A DNA stretch of 64,000 nt. Source: Bactrocera neohumeralis (lineage: Eukaryota; Arthropoda; Insecta; Diptera; Tephritidae). The notes beneath the pieces are model-generated. The model was not told where the DNA came from, did no database searches, and saw nothing but the letters and a program-made list of their open reading frames with translations. The position numbers were made by a program, and so were the translations under genes. Shown piece by piece: positions 46,015 through 57,879 of this stretch (positions within the stretch are counted from its first letter, which is position 1; each line of letters opens with the position of its first letter). The stretch lies in contig NC_065921.1 in assembly GCF_024586455.1 (NCBI RefSeq), positions 5,766,001-5,830,000 on the forward strand, given 5' to 3'.

Positions 46015-47921
46015 CAGGCTTTGTCCAGAAAGTAATAGGACTGCTTTTCTTCCATCGCGCCTGTACTTCGGAGCTCCCCCTGCGGGTATTGGGGACCCCT
46101 TGGGTTCAGGGGGGAAACCGAATATACCCGTGGTAAGGCATGCCTGTCGTAAGAGGCGACTAAGATCCTGGCCACCAGTCCAGAGCTGTATGGAAGCTTA
46201 ACTGGTTGTAGCTTCGGTTACAAGGTCACACCAAAGACTTTAACCTGGTACCACGGGGAGCAGTAGCTCTTGGAGGTAACTTCAATCTGCTCATTGGGTT
46301 TGGCTCTTTGTGGAGATTCGTGGTGGTTGTGATTAAAACCCGAATGCGGGAAGAACTGGAACTTTGTCAGTTGAATGTGGAGTTGCATTGCAACCGGGTG
46401 CCGGACCCAAAGTACGGCAGAGGTTTTAGATGGGCCTCGAACCCTACCAAGGTGGTTAGTGTGTCCATGCCACACTGCCAATTGGTACTGAAAATGCTTA
46501 GCATTCTCAGGGCGCTGATCAACGCATTGTTTTGATCCGTTGTGCTTTTGAGCGCCGTGGAGTAAGACTGTCGTCAGCAGGTACCCACGTAAAACACACC
46601 GGATGTTGTACTTCGGAGCTCCCCCTGCGGGTAAGAGTTAGAATTTGCTCGCGGTAAGGTAAGGCCTGTCGTAAAAGGCGACTAAAATCTATATGCACTA
46701 TGACTGTCATTCTCGGCTTGCCTTGAAATGTCAGCGTTGTATTGTCAGAAATATTGCTATTACACAGCTTGAAATGATATTATAGACTTTATATTTAAAT
46801 TCCTAAAAAGACATTTGAAGTTCCACTTTAATCTGGTACCACGGGCATCAGTTAGCAGAGACGCACTGCGGCCGTATGTCGGACCCAAAGTACGGCAGAG
46901 GTTTTAGATCGGCCTCGAACCCGACCAAGGTGGTAAAGGTGTCCCTATCCACCTAAACCAATTGGTACCAAAAATACGTGCAAAATGCATTTATACTTTG
47001 GGGCGCTGATCAACGCATTGTATTGGTCTATGTGCTTCAAAGAAAGCACCGTGAAGTTAGGCCGTCGCCGGCAGGTACTCACGTAAATCACAACGATTGT
47101 TGTACTTATTAGTGTGCGCGCACCGACTGGATTGGATAGAGAGCGTTCCTAGCTAACGAGCGGCTGGTTAGTTGTCTGGAGAGTCAGGACAAATATTTCT
47201 GCGCGACGTGTTTGGTGAGAGCCGAAAATGCAGCATTCGTTAGAGCAGAGGTACGCGATTAAATTCTGTGTGGAACTCGGTAAATCTCCAACAGAGACGC
47301 TTGATATGATCAAGCAGACTTGCCCAGATGGATCTTTGAGTATGATCTGGAGACAAAGAGGCAATCTTCCATGTGGCACACGCCGGCGTCCTCTTGCCCA
47401 AAAAAGGAAGGAATGACAAATTCAAAGTGAAAACGGTGCTCATTGTCTTTTTTGACATCAAAGGCATCGTCCACCATGAATTTATTCTTGGACAAACCAT
47501 CAACGCCAAGTTTTACATGGAAGTTCTCAAGAGACTCAAACGAAGGGTCCATTGGGTCCGACAAGACATCGCAGCCAATTGGAAGTTGCACCACGACAAC
47601 GCCTCGGCTCACACCGCCTTTCTTGTGAACAGCTACTTAAGGAAGGCCAGCATCCCGACGCTTCCGCAGCCGCCAGATGTGCCCCGGACTTTTTGAAGGC
47701 AAGCATTTTGAGACGGCAGCGGGGATCCCAGCATGCACCTCGGCTATCAAGGCTATTCCGGAGAATGTCTTCCGTGACGCCTTCAATGCTTGGAAATCGC
47801 GCTGACGGCGCTGCATCGACGCAGAAGGATCCTATTTTGAAAGTTTTTAAAGAATTGTAACGATTGGTTCAGTAAATTTTTTTAAATCGACTCTGTCCTA
47901 TTACTTTCCTGACAAACCCTG
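46015..47921 (+). mobile_element. Mariner with an internal foreign tandem repeat
   Basis: The left terminus CAGGCTTTGTCCAGAAAGTA (46015) and right terminus ending GACAAACCCTG (47921) are mariner inverted repeats flanked by TA. The plus strand keeps the N-terminus MQHSLEQRYAIKFCVELGKS (47228), then after a deletion VFFDIKGIVHHEF, KLHHDNASAHTAFLVNSYL and LPQPP, with the YSPDLAP block deleted. The segment 46062-47100 is a separate insertion near the left end. Without it the element is about 0.87 kb, so transposase deletions make it non-autonomous. Confidence 0.85.
46062..47100. repeat. Tandem dimer of an unnamed repeat inserted in mariner
   Basis: Unit 1 (46062-46606, 545 bp) and unit 2 (46607-47100, 494 bp) both start TGTACTTCGGAGCTCCCCCT and share GGACCCAAAGTACGGCAGAG, CGCTGATCAACGCATTGT and CAGGTAC-CACGTAAA near their ends. 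TGTACTT also follows unit 2, so each unit begins after a copy of this 7-mer, which looks like a target duplication. GC-richer than its surroundings. No open frame with a recognised domain. Confidence 0.75.
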
Positions 47922-47934
47922 TATATCCTACTGT

Positions 47935-48355
47935 AGTACGATCTAACTATGTATGCCGAGATTCAAACGTGAATTTAGGCAATATCCAATGCTAAATATC
48001 GTGAAAATATGTCATCAAATAAAAAAAGTTTCCCTACAAGGACTTGATTTTGATCGGTAAGCTTGTATGACAGCTACATATGTATGTATATGCTATAGCA
48101 GTTCAATGTAAACAATTGTAGCGTTGATTTGGGTTATAATCCATGCCAAATATCTTGAACATACATATATCGTCAAATAAAAAAGTTTTCAAAGATCGGC
48201 CACAAAGGTTCCAAAAAATAAGCAGCTTCTTGGGAAAAAAATAGCGTGTGCAAGTAAGAACTAAATACCAAAAACTGAGGGACTAATTCACGTACATATA
48301 GACTGACAGACAGGCGGACTTCGTGGCAAATTTAATATACCCTGTTTAAGGTACA
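47935..48355 (+). repeat. Dispersed repeat, family 2 copy
   Basis: Contains GGACTTGATTTTGATCGGTA, ATGACAGCTACATATGT (with a microsatellite inside), AGCAGCTTCTTGGGAAAAAA, CCAAAAACTGAGGGACTAAT and GACAGACAGGCGGACTTCG, ending TATACCCTGTTTAAGGT. The order matches 20441-20797. Confidence 0.65.
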
Positions 48356-48500
48356 ATTAAGGTCGTCGCACTGTAAATATTGCCACTATTCTCCATACCA
48401 AACCGCACCCTGCTATATGTATATGCACTCACATACTAGCATACATACATACATATGTACATATACATATATGTATGTATATCATCCAATCCACTAGTCA
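48356..48500. repeat. TATG/TACA microsatellite
   Basis: Array of ATACATACATACATATGT-type units at about 48440-48485. Confidence 0.8.
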
Positions 48501-49300
48501 CAGTAACCACCCACCCGTCCGCACTTACCCATGCCTTGCCTAGCACCACCTTGCCATTATAGCCCCGTTGCAAGTACATAGTTGTCTATGCAGAGGGTTG
48601 TGCAAAGTTGTAGAAAAAGAATTTACAAACACGAAATAAAAATGCATAAAACATTAAAGCAAGAAAATTACAACTAGTAATGAAAATCTCCGAGTGCGCA
48701 AGTGAACCAAGTCAAGCAAAACCAATTGAAGAGAGCTCGGAGAGTTGCGCGCATGAGAAGAAACCGTCTAAGCAGCAGAGGCCAGTGAAAAATTTGTATG
48801 CATGCACATGCATACATGCATACACAACAACTTAACAACAATACTAATAACACATCCAACAAATTTTACTCACTCGCTCTCTTTACGCTCCCCTTGCATC
48901 CACATTTCACTGGCACTGAGTAGCTTTGCACAATGCGATACATCACGGCATGAATTCGCCAGTCCAACGGCTAGCTAGTCATCAAGTGAAGCAGTGAGGC
49001 AGCCTCAGTCGACGCGCTGCCACCATCACTCAACGCTCAACACTCAACAGTCAGCCAATTTCGAACGTTATGCCTCTGTGGTTGTGCGCCTGAAACGGCG
49101 CACCACTTAAATATAATTTGCCGTTCAACGCGATACCTCCCCTCTTTGCGCTCGCGACGTCTCAGCAGCCAAACAAGTATATTGTACAATCAGCACAAAA
49201 GTCGTATAACGTTCCACTTATGCGGCTGGGTCGGTAGGAAAAATCTCTTCCAACTGATCGCGCTTTAACAATGACGGAATGAAGTTTTTTAGTTTACAGT
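48501..49300. other. GC-richer island, no recognised gene
   Basis: CAACGCTCAACACTCAACA repeats lie near 49031-49050. A possible TATA-like AAATATAA at 49110 lies beside CpG-containing DNA. No coding exon recognised; possible promoter or enhancer of a gene outside the window. Confidence 0.35.
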
Positions 49301-49638
49301 TTCATAGTTGTTGTGAAAGTATTATTATTGTAAAAGTCTGGTACTTCGATAGCAACAGTACAATCGATGAACGCAATGTAAATTAACCATTTATTGAAAC
49401 TATGTATATTAATAGATGATGTGTTAGTTGTATTTATTTTAAGTATATGTATATGTATGTAAATGATTGATGTGAGAATTGTGGATGCTTAGTAATAGAT
49501 AAAGAGAATGAATCTCATACAAAACCAACTAGTTAAGTCAATATTATAATACATTCCTAGAAATTTGCACAAACACTTAACAGGTTTTCGTTATTTTGGA
49601 TATGGTCTGCAGAATACATAATAAAAAATCGTGTGTTA
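49301..49638. other. AT-rich spacer
   Basis: No feature recognised. Confidence 0.5.
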
Positions 49639-50386
49639 TTAAGGGGGTATTCTGGTCTAGAAATTTAAAAAAATCTACATTTTTTTCTTTTCAAAGTTTA
49701 ACTATTCAAGAATATGTGTACAAGAGGATTTTTCAAAATTCGAATTATTTTCGGGGATATAGGCATTTTTCTGACCCGGCATCCAAACTGGTTCGGCCGG
49801 AACTAATTGAACAAAGGACTTTACGCGAAACTTTAAACGCGTTTTTCTCAAAACTGACTTTTTCGGAACGATACACACGATTTCTCAGGTTCTACTGGAC
49901 CGATTTACATGAAATTTTTATCGAGTCTTCTTTATAGGCTTGTCTATGGTTGGAACTAGCCCCATCCTCAAATTTTTATTTTTATTATTTTTAAAAAATT
50001 CGAAATAGTTAGAAAAAGTGATCCAAAAAAACTTTTGTTTTCAGGCAGTCGCCATTTTGTGAAAAAAAAAATTTCCCACTTTTCCGTAGTTCCGGCCATT
50101 GCGACATTATTCTAGATTAATAATCTTTTTTTTTTTAGTTTCAGATAACTAGGAGGGTTGAAATCATGGGTATGGTCACGTGGAAATTTTTAGAGACCTC
50201 CCACTTCGTCAGCTGATAATTTTTGAAATTGTTTACTGTTTTTAGTTTTCAATTTTTTTCTGTACTCTTCTAAAATTAACAAATAACTAATAAAAAAAAT
50301 GGATAGAAAAAATATTAATTGCCTTTTTTTAAGACACTTTAAAAATTACATGAAATTCATGCTTCTAGACCAGAATACCCCCTTAA
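49639..50386 (+). mobile_element. TTAA-associated MITE, copy B (best preserved)
   Basis: TTAA at 49639-49642 and 50383-50386 flank perfect 18-bp inverted ends: GGGGGTATTCTGGTCTAG (49643-49660) and CTAGACCAGAATACCCCC (50365-50382). There is no transposase. TTAA targets and G-rich or C-rich ends are typical of piggyBac-type elements, so this is probably a piggyBac-mobilised MITE. The 113-codon frame inside (49596-49937) is repeat sequence, and a similar frame appears in copy A. Family membership is inferred from ends only. Confidence 0.85.
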
Positions 50387-51219
50387 GTTATCTGACTTGC
50401 AAGTCAGAAAAAATGCGATTTTTCGGAAATTTTTCAATAGATTATTATTAAATAAAGAAACATATGGAATACTCATGTGCAGAATTTAATTAAATTTAAT
50501 AATTGGAGCTTCATTTACAAAATTTTTGAATTTGGAGAGACCTCTGAAAACAGGTGTCTGGTGATGAGAAAGACTTTTCTGCTTAATATAATCTCAACAC
50601 CAGAAACCAAAAAAAAATATATATACTACTATAGATGAATACAGGTAATGATCGATGGGTAAGTCAAAATTTTGCTTTTCGGGCTTGCCATAAAAAAGTC
50701 GTCTTCTATGGAAAAGTTTACACTTCAGAGTGGCTTCAAAAATTTTAATTATTATAAAAAATCTTATACTTCGATCAGTATCTAATAAACATATCTGAGA
50801 AGATCGTGTGAGAATGTCAAATCGTTCGGAGTAGCCGTTTCAAAGAAGTTTACCACACTTACTCTGAAAACAATGGAAAGGATTATACTATTTAAATTAT
50901 AAAAACACATAAATACGCTCATATCTCAAAACTTTTTGATGTTCAAACGTAAAATTTTCGAAAAATATTCTCAAATCGTTGTTGTTTTTTGTTTTTGTAG
51001 CGTTAGAATTCTGCCGAGCTCACAGTCCTTGGCTCGATTCGTTCCGGTTACGTAGACCCGACTGTCGTGGGTCTCGTAATGTACAGTCAATAAGACTAAA
51101 TAAAAATCTCAAGTGGTTTTAACCCTTTAAGTAACAAAATTTGTATCCACTCTACTATTTTACCCACTGTCAGGCTAAGTTTCACAAATACTAAATTCTT
51201 TAAAATATTTGTGTACAAT
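50387..51219. repeat. AT-rich DNA with an inverted copy of part of 16600-16860
   Basis: GAATACAGGTAATGATCGAT at 50637 and the following ~230 bases are the reverse complement of sequence at 16620-16850, with gaps. The rest is featureless AT-rich DNA; 50990-51060 is GC-richer. Confidence 0.6.
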
Positions 51220-51619
51220 TTAAGGGGTTAGGTGGGTGATTTATAAAATAACATTATCCAGTTATTGAACGAAGGATTTTTTAGTTTTTTTTTACAAGTT
51301 ATTATAAATGGTGAAAATTGGACCAAGAAATGATGTTTTTTCTTCAAAGTTTGTGAAAAAAAGGAAAAGGAAAATTTATATGTATTTATTTCCTTCATTC
51401 AAAAACGAGATTTACATATGTATGTACATATATATATATGAATTAACGGAATATGTTTAGGCTGAATTTTCAACATTTTTATATGAAAATTTCAGGAGAC
51501 ATTGTTCAAATATGTACCTTTCACGTGCCATATTATATTTTTCAAATATATGATTGCTTATATTAAAAAAAATCGTAAAAATACCTTTTTTTTGGTACCT
51601 CTGAAACCCACCTAACCTC
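51220..51619. mobile_element. Short TTAA element with 14-bp inverted ends
   Basis: TTAA (51220-51223) precedes GGGGTTAGGTGGGT (51224-51237). The right end ACCCACCTAACCTC (51606-51619) is its reverse complement at 13 of 14 positions. The right-hand TTAA is lost. About 400 bp, no coding capacity. Confidence 0.7.
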
Positions 51620-52640
51620 TGGAACAATGCTTTCAAAGCATACAGGTAATCATTTCCTACAGGGCTCTACATGCCATGCACATATTTGTTATGAAAACCA
51701 ATATGCGCATATAAATGTATGCCTTCTAATGGGCAAATGATTGTGTGTGTGTACCCACTGAGTGGAGTACGGACGTGTCGGTTTGCTTACTTGCTTTCGT
51801 ATGTTGTTTTGTCAGTTGGATGTATGCAACCAATAAAGCTGTAAAGTATTTTCATCAACCATCCATTCAATTCATGCCTTCTGTATTCCCGCCTCGGTGC
51901 TCCACTCTATCCAAGAGACCCACAATACTTCCCCTGGTGCACAGCAAGTAGGCATATACATACATATATTAGTGGGCACTTAAAAGTGTTTGTGTGTTTG
52001 CCTCGGTCCTCTTCAACAGTCGCTCGCATTCGTTCATTTGTTCATTGTGTTATTTGGAGGTCGCTTGGCTGCTGGGTTGCCGTGGTTGTCGAGTTGTCAC
52101 TTGGCCGTTGCTCGCTTATTTATTCGAGTGGATTGACAAACATTGCGCGGCGGTGAATTGCGTTGAGTGCGTTGCGTGGCTCTGCCGTGCTCTGGACTGC
52201 TGCTACTGGTTGAGTTGTTGTTGTGACCGTTGCTGCTGCTTTTGTTGTCAGTAATTCGTGCATAAATATGGCGTTCTGCACAAATAGCACTTATGCATGC
52301 CTGTGTTCGTGTATGTGTACGTGTGCGTGCATTGTTTGTTCACGACTTGTCTCTTTTTATTTTATTAATATGTTTTCATTCGAGTGCCTCTAGTGGAGTC
52401 TTAACTTATTATTTTCAATGCCCAATCCTTGGTATGATTGTTGTTGTTGTCATTAGTCGCGTTGGTGGTGCTGCCGCCACACACAATTAAGCTGTCAAAC
52501 ACTTTTTCATCTGACAAATTTGCATATTTACGAACAGCAGAAAAAATATAAAATTTATATTTATGTTCATATGCATTTTAACCGATGAGTAATGTAAATA
52601 ACCGGTGTAACGACATGCATTTGCCTTAGCTGAAATTCAT
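51620..52640. other. GC-richer island, no recognised gene
   Basis: Plus-strand Cys/Trp/Val-rich frames (51745-51951, 51994-52254, 52293-52490) show no domain and arise from GTTGTTG-type composition. Possibly non-coding conserved DNA. Confidence 0.4.
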
Positions 52641-52690
52641 ATGGATGTACATACATATGTACATATGTATGTATGTATGTATATAAAAAC
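52641..52690. repeat. TATG/TACA microsatellite
   Basis: ATGTACATACATATGTACAT followed by TATGTATGTATGTAT. Confidence 0.85.
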
Positions 52691-53195
52691 TGTTTGAAAG
52701 GACTAATAATAGCTTAATTAAAGGACAGGTATACTTTGCTTTCTCTCCACTTTTGCTTAGAACAGAAGTATTTTCAGTGGTTTAAAAAAGGCTAACAAGG
52801 CACTTGTTTATGCAGGTCTCGTACCGCCTTTGCGAATGCCTCTTTCCGATTACTTTGATGGGTCTTCTTAAAATCGCTGGCAGGGTTGATAACCCTTCAG
52901 GACGTTTTTGGTTTATGCAGCTTCGCTGTCCAACCATTTGTAGAGAGAACCTTTTAATTGTTATCTCCTGCCGAAACCATCTTTGATTTTATGTGGTTCC
53001 ACTGTAAAGATTGAAAACTGGTGGTCTGATTAGCGAAGGCACTAGCTTGAAATATTCTTCCTAAAATTAATCGAATTAGATATAGGGTTACAAATGTATG
53101 TATGTACATAAATGATCAGGATGATGAGACGAGTTGAAATCCGGATGAGTGTCTGTCAGTGAAAGCTTATAACTTGAGCAAGCCTTCAAGCGGAT
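52691..53195. other. Intergenic DNA
   Basis: A 60-codon frame at 52804-52986 lacks a domain. Nothing else recognised. Confidence 0.45.
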
Positions 53196-54060
53196 GTTTT
53201 TAGGCTACCCAGAGGACACTTGATCAAAGACTGTAAGTCGTGAGATGCTTGAGTCATACATATGTAAAAGAATCTTTTCAGGCCACTCCCAAGTGCATGA
53301 CAATCAAAGAACTTTCCTCACTTGTGTGTACTTTTACGCATGACTCCATCCTCCTTTCTATAAGAGTGTACAGCTGCCGGCGTACGCCGATGATATTGTT
53401 ATCGTTGGCCTCTACAACCGCACCGTTAGTTCTGCTTTCTGTAGATTGGATAAGGAAGCGAAGCGTATGGGTCTGGTTGTGAACGAGGACAAGACGAAAT
53501 ATCACCTGCCATCAGACAAACAGTCATCGCATTCGCAACTTGGATCCCACGAGCACACAAAGTCAAAAGTTTTAAGTCGTAGATTATTTCGTCTATTTGG
53601 AACCAGCATCAACACAAACAACATTATTAACCTTGAAATCCAATGCAGAATCACTCTTGCCAACAGGTGCTACTTAAAGTCATCTCTTGACGAACAAAGA
53701 CCAGACTTTATAAGTCCCTCATTATTTCCATCCTGCATGAAGCATGGACAATGATATCATCTGATGAGTCGACCTTATGAGTGTTGGAGAGAAAGGTTTT
53801 GCGGAAAGTTTATGGTCCGATGGAACGATGAGACAGCATCTGCGAGGGTTAAGTCATGTTGTCCGGATGGAAAAGAAAGCTCCATCTTTGAAGGTTTTCT
53901 ATTCAGTACCTGCTGGTGGAAGCAGAGGAAGAGGGAGACCTCCTCTCCGTTAGAGAGATCAGGTGGTGTAGGACCAGACTGAACTTGGTATCTCGAATTG
54001 GTGCCAAATAGCGAAAAGAAGAAACGGCTCGCGCGCTGGTAAACGCGGCTATAACCGCGG
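53196..54060 (+). mobile_element. LINE remnant with intact YADD box
   Basis: After a leading block shared with 45140-45240, the plus strand encodes SVQLPAYADDIVIVGLYNRT (YADD codons at 53383-53394), MGLVVNEDKTKYHLPSDKQ, RRLFRLFGTSINTNN and, after frameshifts, the C-terminal WRERFCGKFMVRWNDE and LERSGG pieces. The N-terminal half of the reverse transcriptase is absent. Same family as 29420-30730. Confidence 0.8.
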
Positions 54061-54475
54061 TAAAGAAGACAAGCAGAAGATGTACCATAATTGTACGTGT
54101 TTTACCTTAAAGATAAGTTTAATCCAGAACTAATTCCAATCATTTGTCGAATTTAATTTTCCCCGACTCCCAACAGAACGAAATATGTTGTTGGTATAGG
54201 TTTTGATGTTGCAATATTTTAATCGAGTACCGATAATGTTTCGACAGAATAAGGTAGGGAAGCAACTTTCATTTCGAGTGAATAAAGTCATTGTTATAAA
54301 CTACAATATATTTAATATTCGGATCTACCATAGTTAAATGCAAAATACCATCCATAAATAGCACCCGAACAGATCCATTTAATAACGCGCGCAAATCGAA
54401 TCGATTTTGGTTGGATTGTTACAGCTTATTCATGTTTGTATGGAGTTTGAGCTCCTTGTGTCATTTAGTGTGTGC
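54061..54475. other. AT-rich spacer
   Basis: No feature recognised. Confidence 0.5.
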
Positions 54476-54770
54476 TCGCAGCTGTCTCTCGATTTTTATC
54501 ATACAAAAAAATTGAACAACGAGTTTTCTTGAAATTTGGTGTTTTCAATCACAGCTACGGAAGCGTTGAAAATCTACTTTACCGCACACATATGTATTCA
54601 GTGAAGGATCAGATCCTCTCTTATGGATAAACTCAACAAATTTTCGTTAATGTTTTCAATACGAAGCGTGTCAATGCTAGACTTTTACGAAAAGATTTGA
54701 ATCTTTTACACAAACAACGTCGGGTAGAGATCCCAAAAAAGATAATTAAGATTTGTGTTTAAAGAAATGA
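54476..54770 (+). mobile_element. Decayed mariner N-terminal fragment
   Basis: Near-parallel to 41170-41400: KKIEQRVFLKFGVFNHSYGS-like frames, with AATTGAACAACGAGTTTTC at 54512. Truncated after the first DNA-binding domain. Confidence 0.55.
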
Positions 54771-54955
54771 AAGATAGTTTTTATCATCAGTCCTGGTAAA
54801 ATTCCTGGTATGTGTACATATGTACATATCTGTCTATATGATTGTGTACCGAAAAGAAGAAAGTAATTTTAATTTTGTGTGGATGTGGTCATTGTTATAT
54901 AATGATGAGTCGTTTTTATTGTGTAAAATATTTTATTAAATTATATATTCTCCAT
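54771..54955. other. Spacer
   Basis: No feature recognised. Confidence 0.4.
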
Positions 54956-55395
54956 TTTAATTCAATACCTTTTCCCATCTTTCAGCCAAGACATGGATTT
55001 CACGGTCACAAAACTTTTGATCTTTGCAGGCAATAAAACGGATCCAAGTGGTTTTTGACGTCGTGATTTGAGGTGAGCGTTCTCCCCTTCAAACCATTTT
55101 GAAGAGGTTGGAACAAGTAATAGTCCGAAGGTGTCAAATCTGGAGAATATGGTGGATGTAGTAGCACACACAAATACTTTAAGCAATCATCATACTTACA
55201 TATGTATATGAACACTCGCATTATACTGATGGAACACCACGCCTTTTCTATTGATCAATTATAGCCTGTTCTGTTTTAGTGTATCACTTAATTTTTTCAC
55301 AAAACACCTCAGATTTATATGCGGTATTGCCACCCAAAAGCTCAAAATAAACGATGTCTTTTAAATTTCACCAAACATTAAAGATAACCCTTTTT
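54956..55395 (-). mobile_element. Mariner C-terminal half, minus strand
   Basis: The minus strand encodes STEKAWCSISIM (relic of RKGVVFHHDNA), then LHPPYSPDLTPSDYYLFQPL and QNGLKGRTLTSN. The third catalytic Asp is present in PSDYYLF; the HHDN Asp is mutated. Confidence 0.75.
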
Positions 55396-55439
55396 CAGTG
55401 TCTATCGGCCTTCGAAATGGTTTGGGGGAGATATGCTGT

Positions 55440-55770
55440 TGAAGCCAAGTTTTGGATTGATCTTCATTAGTTGGACTCTGCACCAGGGAAATCGGCTGTT
55501 GAAAAGTGGTTTGCTAAGTTTGAACGAGGTGAAATGAATACCGAGAACGATGATGGCAGTGGACGCCCTAAAGAGGTTGTTACCCACGAAAAAAAATCCC
55601 AATGTAGTTTCGGTTACCCGTAAAGTGAAGTTATTGGAGAGAGCTGAGACTCTTGAGATATCAATGGAAAGTATTGAATATATTGAGAATGAGTGGCTTT
55701 GCGAAAGCTCTGCGCAAAGTGGGTGCCGCGTAAGCTCAAAATCTGAGAAAAATGTCGATATGTGACAATG
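55440..55770 (+). mobile_element. Mariner N-terminal half, plus strand
   Basis: The plus strand encodes EKWFAKFERGEMNTENDDGS then GRPKEVV, followed in another frame by KVKLLERAETLEISMESIEY, the linker and second helix-turn-helix. It lies head to head with the minus-strand C-terminal half at 54956-55395, so the pair is either two elements or a rearranged one. Confidence 0.75.
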
Positions 55771-55789
55771 GATGAAATAATATTTCACA

Positions 55790-56885
55790 CTGGAGTCCAA
55801 CTCAGACTTCGGGAAGTCGGACACATTAGGGATCCCAGGGTGGGATGTTCCGAAATCTTCTCACTCTTCAATTGCATCCTATATATCTTGGACCCCTGCG
55901 CTGCAGAACCTATTCCTAGCGGCTTCTTCTCTACGCACACACCTTCGTAAGAAGTCGATGGAGAAGAGGTGCGGTGAAAATTTTCACGGATGGATCGAAA
56001 CTGAAGGAGAAAGTTGGAGTGGGAGTCTTCTGCCGGAAGCTCTCAATAAAGTCTTATTTCAGCCTGTCATACCACTGTAGTGTCTTTCAAGCGGAAGTGG
56101 CAGCTACTAAGGTGGCACCAGAGATGTACTTCAAAGAAGTGCAACTTCTTTTAGATGCATACCTCCGATAGCAAAGCACAGGTAAAGGCTGATATTTAGT
56201 CAAGGAATGCATGACCCCACCAGCTGTATGATCAAGCTACTTCCAAATTAAACCTGTTCGGCTGCCTGGTCACACCGAAATCGCCGGAAACTGTAAAGCT
56301 TGTTAGGAAAGGCATCCTTAACCAAATCCCTTAGGATGGGAACAAGCTGGTTCCCCTGTCGTCGTGCACTCGGGCGCTGGATCTATGGGCCTCGCGCGAA
56401 CTCAGCAAACGTTGGTCGGCAACCAGCTCTTGTGGGGTTGCGAGAGCTCCTTAACCCTAAGTGGAACGCAAAAGATCCGTGGAACTACTAGCTCATACCA
56501 TGGTTCATATGGCCGCAATGATAGTTGTCCTAATTGGATATAGTGCCATTGGCACTCAAGCGCTGAGGCTAAAGATTTTGGGGAACAGGTAGGAAGGTGA
56601 GGTGGAAACATCAAGAAACTGTCTCCTTCACTCTTCAAATTTTGTCAGGCTAAGGTTGAAGTATCAGGATTGCGATACTTTCTACGAACCCGCCGAATTG
56701 GTTGGAATAGATATAAGCCAGCTCAATGAACTTGTGGCTGATTCTAGGCGCTTTGTAGAACTTCGACGGTCCGTTTGATCCGTATTTAGAAGTTCTGGAT
56801 ATCAAGCGTCTCTAGCAGTTCCAGTAATATTTTTCATGGTCTCATGAATATCAAGTTATTTACCTAACCTAACTTAAATACCAAT
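55790..56885 (+). mobile_element. LINE RNase H and 3' end fragment
   Basis: The plus strand encodes VKIFTDGSKLKEKVGVGVFC, then YHCSVFQAEVAATKVAPEMY: the DG and AE catalytic-region motifs of retrotransposon RNase H. Later pieces resemble the C-terminal region after RNase H, with the final LNELVADSRRFVELRRSV near 56720-56777. Multiple frameshifts. Confidence 0.75.
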
Positions 56886-57740
56886 CATTTGTTGGCAAAC
56901 ACATTATGCAAAATGTGTCATATCCCTGCTCGTTAAAATTCATAAATAACAGTTATTTTTTGTAATCAATTCCATTTGTCTGTTTGCATAAAAAACGCCA
57001 AAAACGCTGTCCTTGTGCGTTTAATGGGTTATCCAATACAACTGCCTACGCAACGGCAACCCACTGTGCGCAGTCAGATAGAATTACAAATACACACACA
57101 CACATACAAACGCCGCCGCATTTACGAGCACATCCACTGAAATTGAACATGAAAGGATTCCAGTGAAGTGCGTAAATTTGCATTTATGTAAATGAGGAAC
57201 ATATTTACTTGCTACATGTAAGCGCTTATGCGTTTATGTAATATATAATATACGTATATATATCAATATACTTACAAACTTGTATACATACATACATATG
57301 TGCTTGATACAATACAACAAAGGTTTTGTGCTCGTATTTTATTTGCAAGTTTGTGGAAGTTGAGTGAAATGTAAAGGCAAATTGCTACAGCAACGCCTCG
57401 TCTTTAATCATCGAGCTGCTTGTCATTTTCATTTGGCGCGAAAAAACAACCAACCCTCTGCCCTCAAGCAAGCAGGGCAAAGTCAAAAATAAAACGAATA
57501 CATACATATCTACATATACTCAAACAACCACAAACCAGTAATCACGCTAATTGCTTGTTCGGCGTCTGCCACTGGCGCGATGATAATGAGAAACGATGCA
57601 AAGACATACATATCTACTAGTAATTTCTCGAAATTGTGAGTAGTAGGTATAAAAAAGGGAGTTACATAAGATATATGTATGTATACTATATAGACACATG
57701 AGAAAACTCAACGATGGTTGTATTCAAAGTTATATAATAT
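56886..57740. other. Intergenic DNA
   Basis: Short frames (56984-57166, 57420-57620) without domains; TATG arrays near 57280-57300. No gene seen. Confidence 0.5.
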
Positions 57741-57865
57741 AATTACTATGTCCACATATGTATGTATATATATGTATATATACATATGTATATATAAACA
57801 CATGTGATTTGTATATATAAGATATACATACATATATGCATATACATACATACATAAGCAGTTAG
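57741..57865. repeat. TATG/TATA microsatellite
   Basis: About 120 bases of ATATGTATATATACATATG-type units. Confidence 0.85.
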
Positions 57866-57879
57866 TTGGTTAAAATGGG

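Noticed and set aside
46015..47921. Possibility that the mariner is an active copy
   Set aside because: The transposase is deleted between the DNA-binding and catalytic regions and lacks the YSPDLAP segment.
49596..49937. 113-codon frame, similar to one at 17639-17866
   Set aside because: Both lie in copies of the same TTAA MITE; similarity reflects repeat identity, not a conserved protein.
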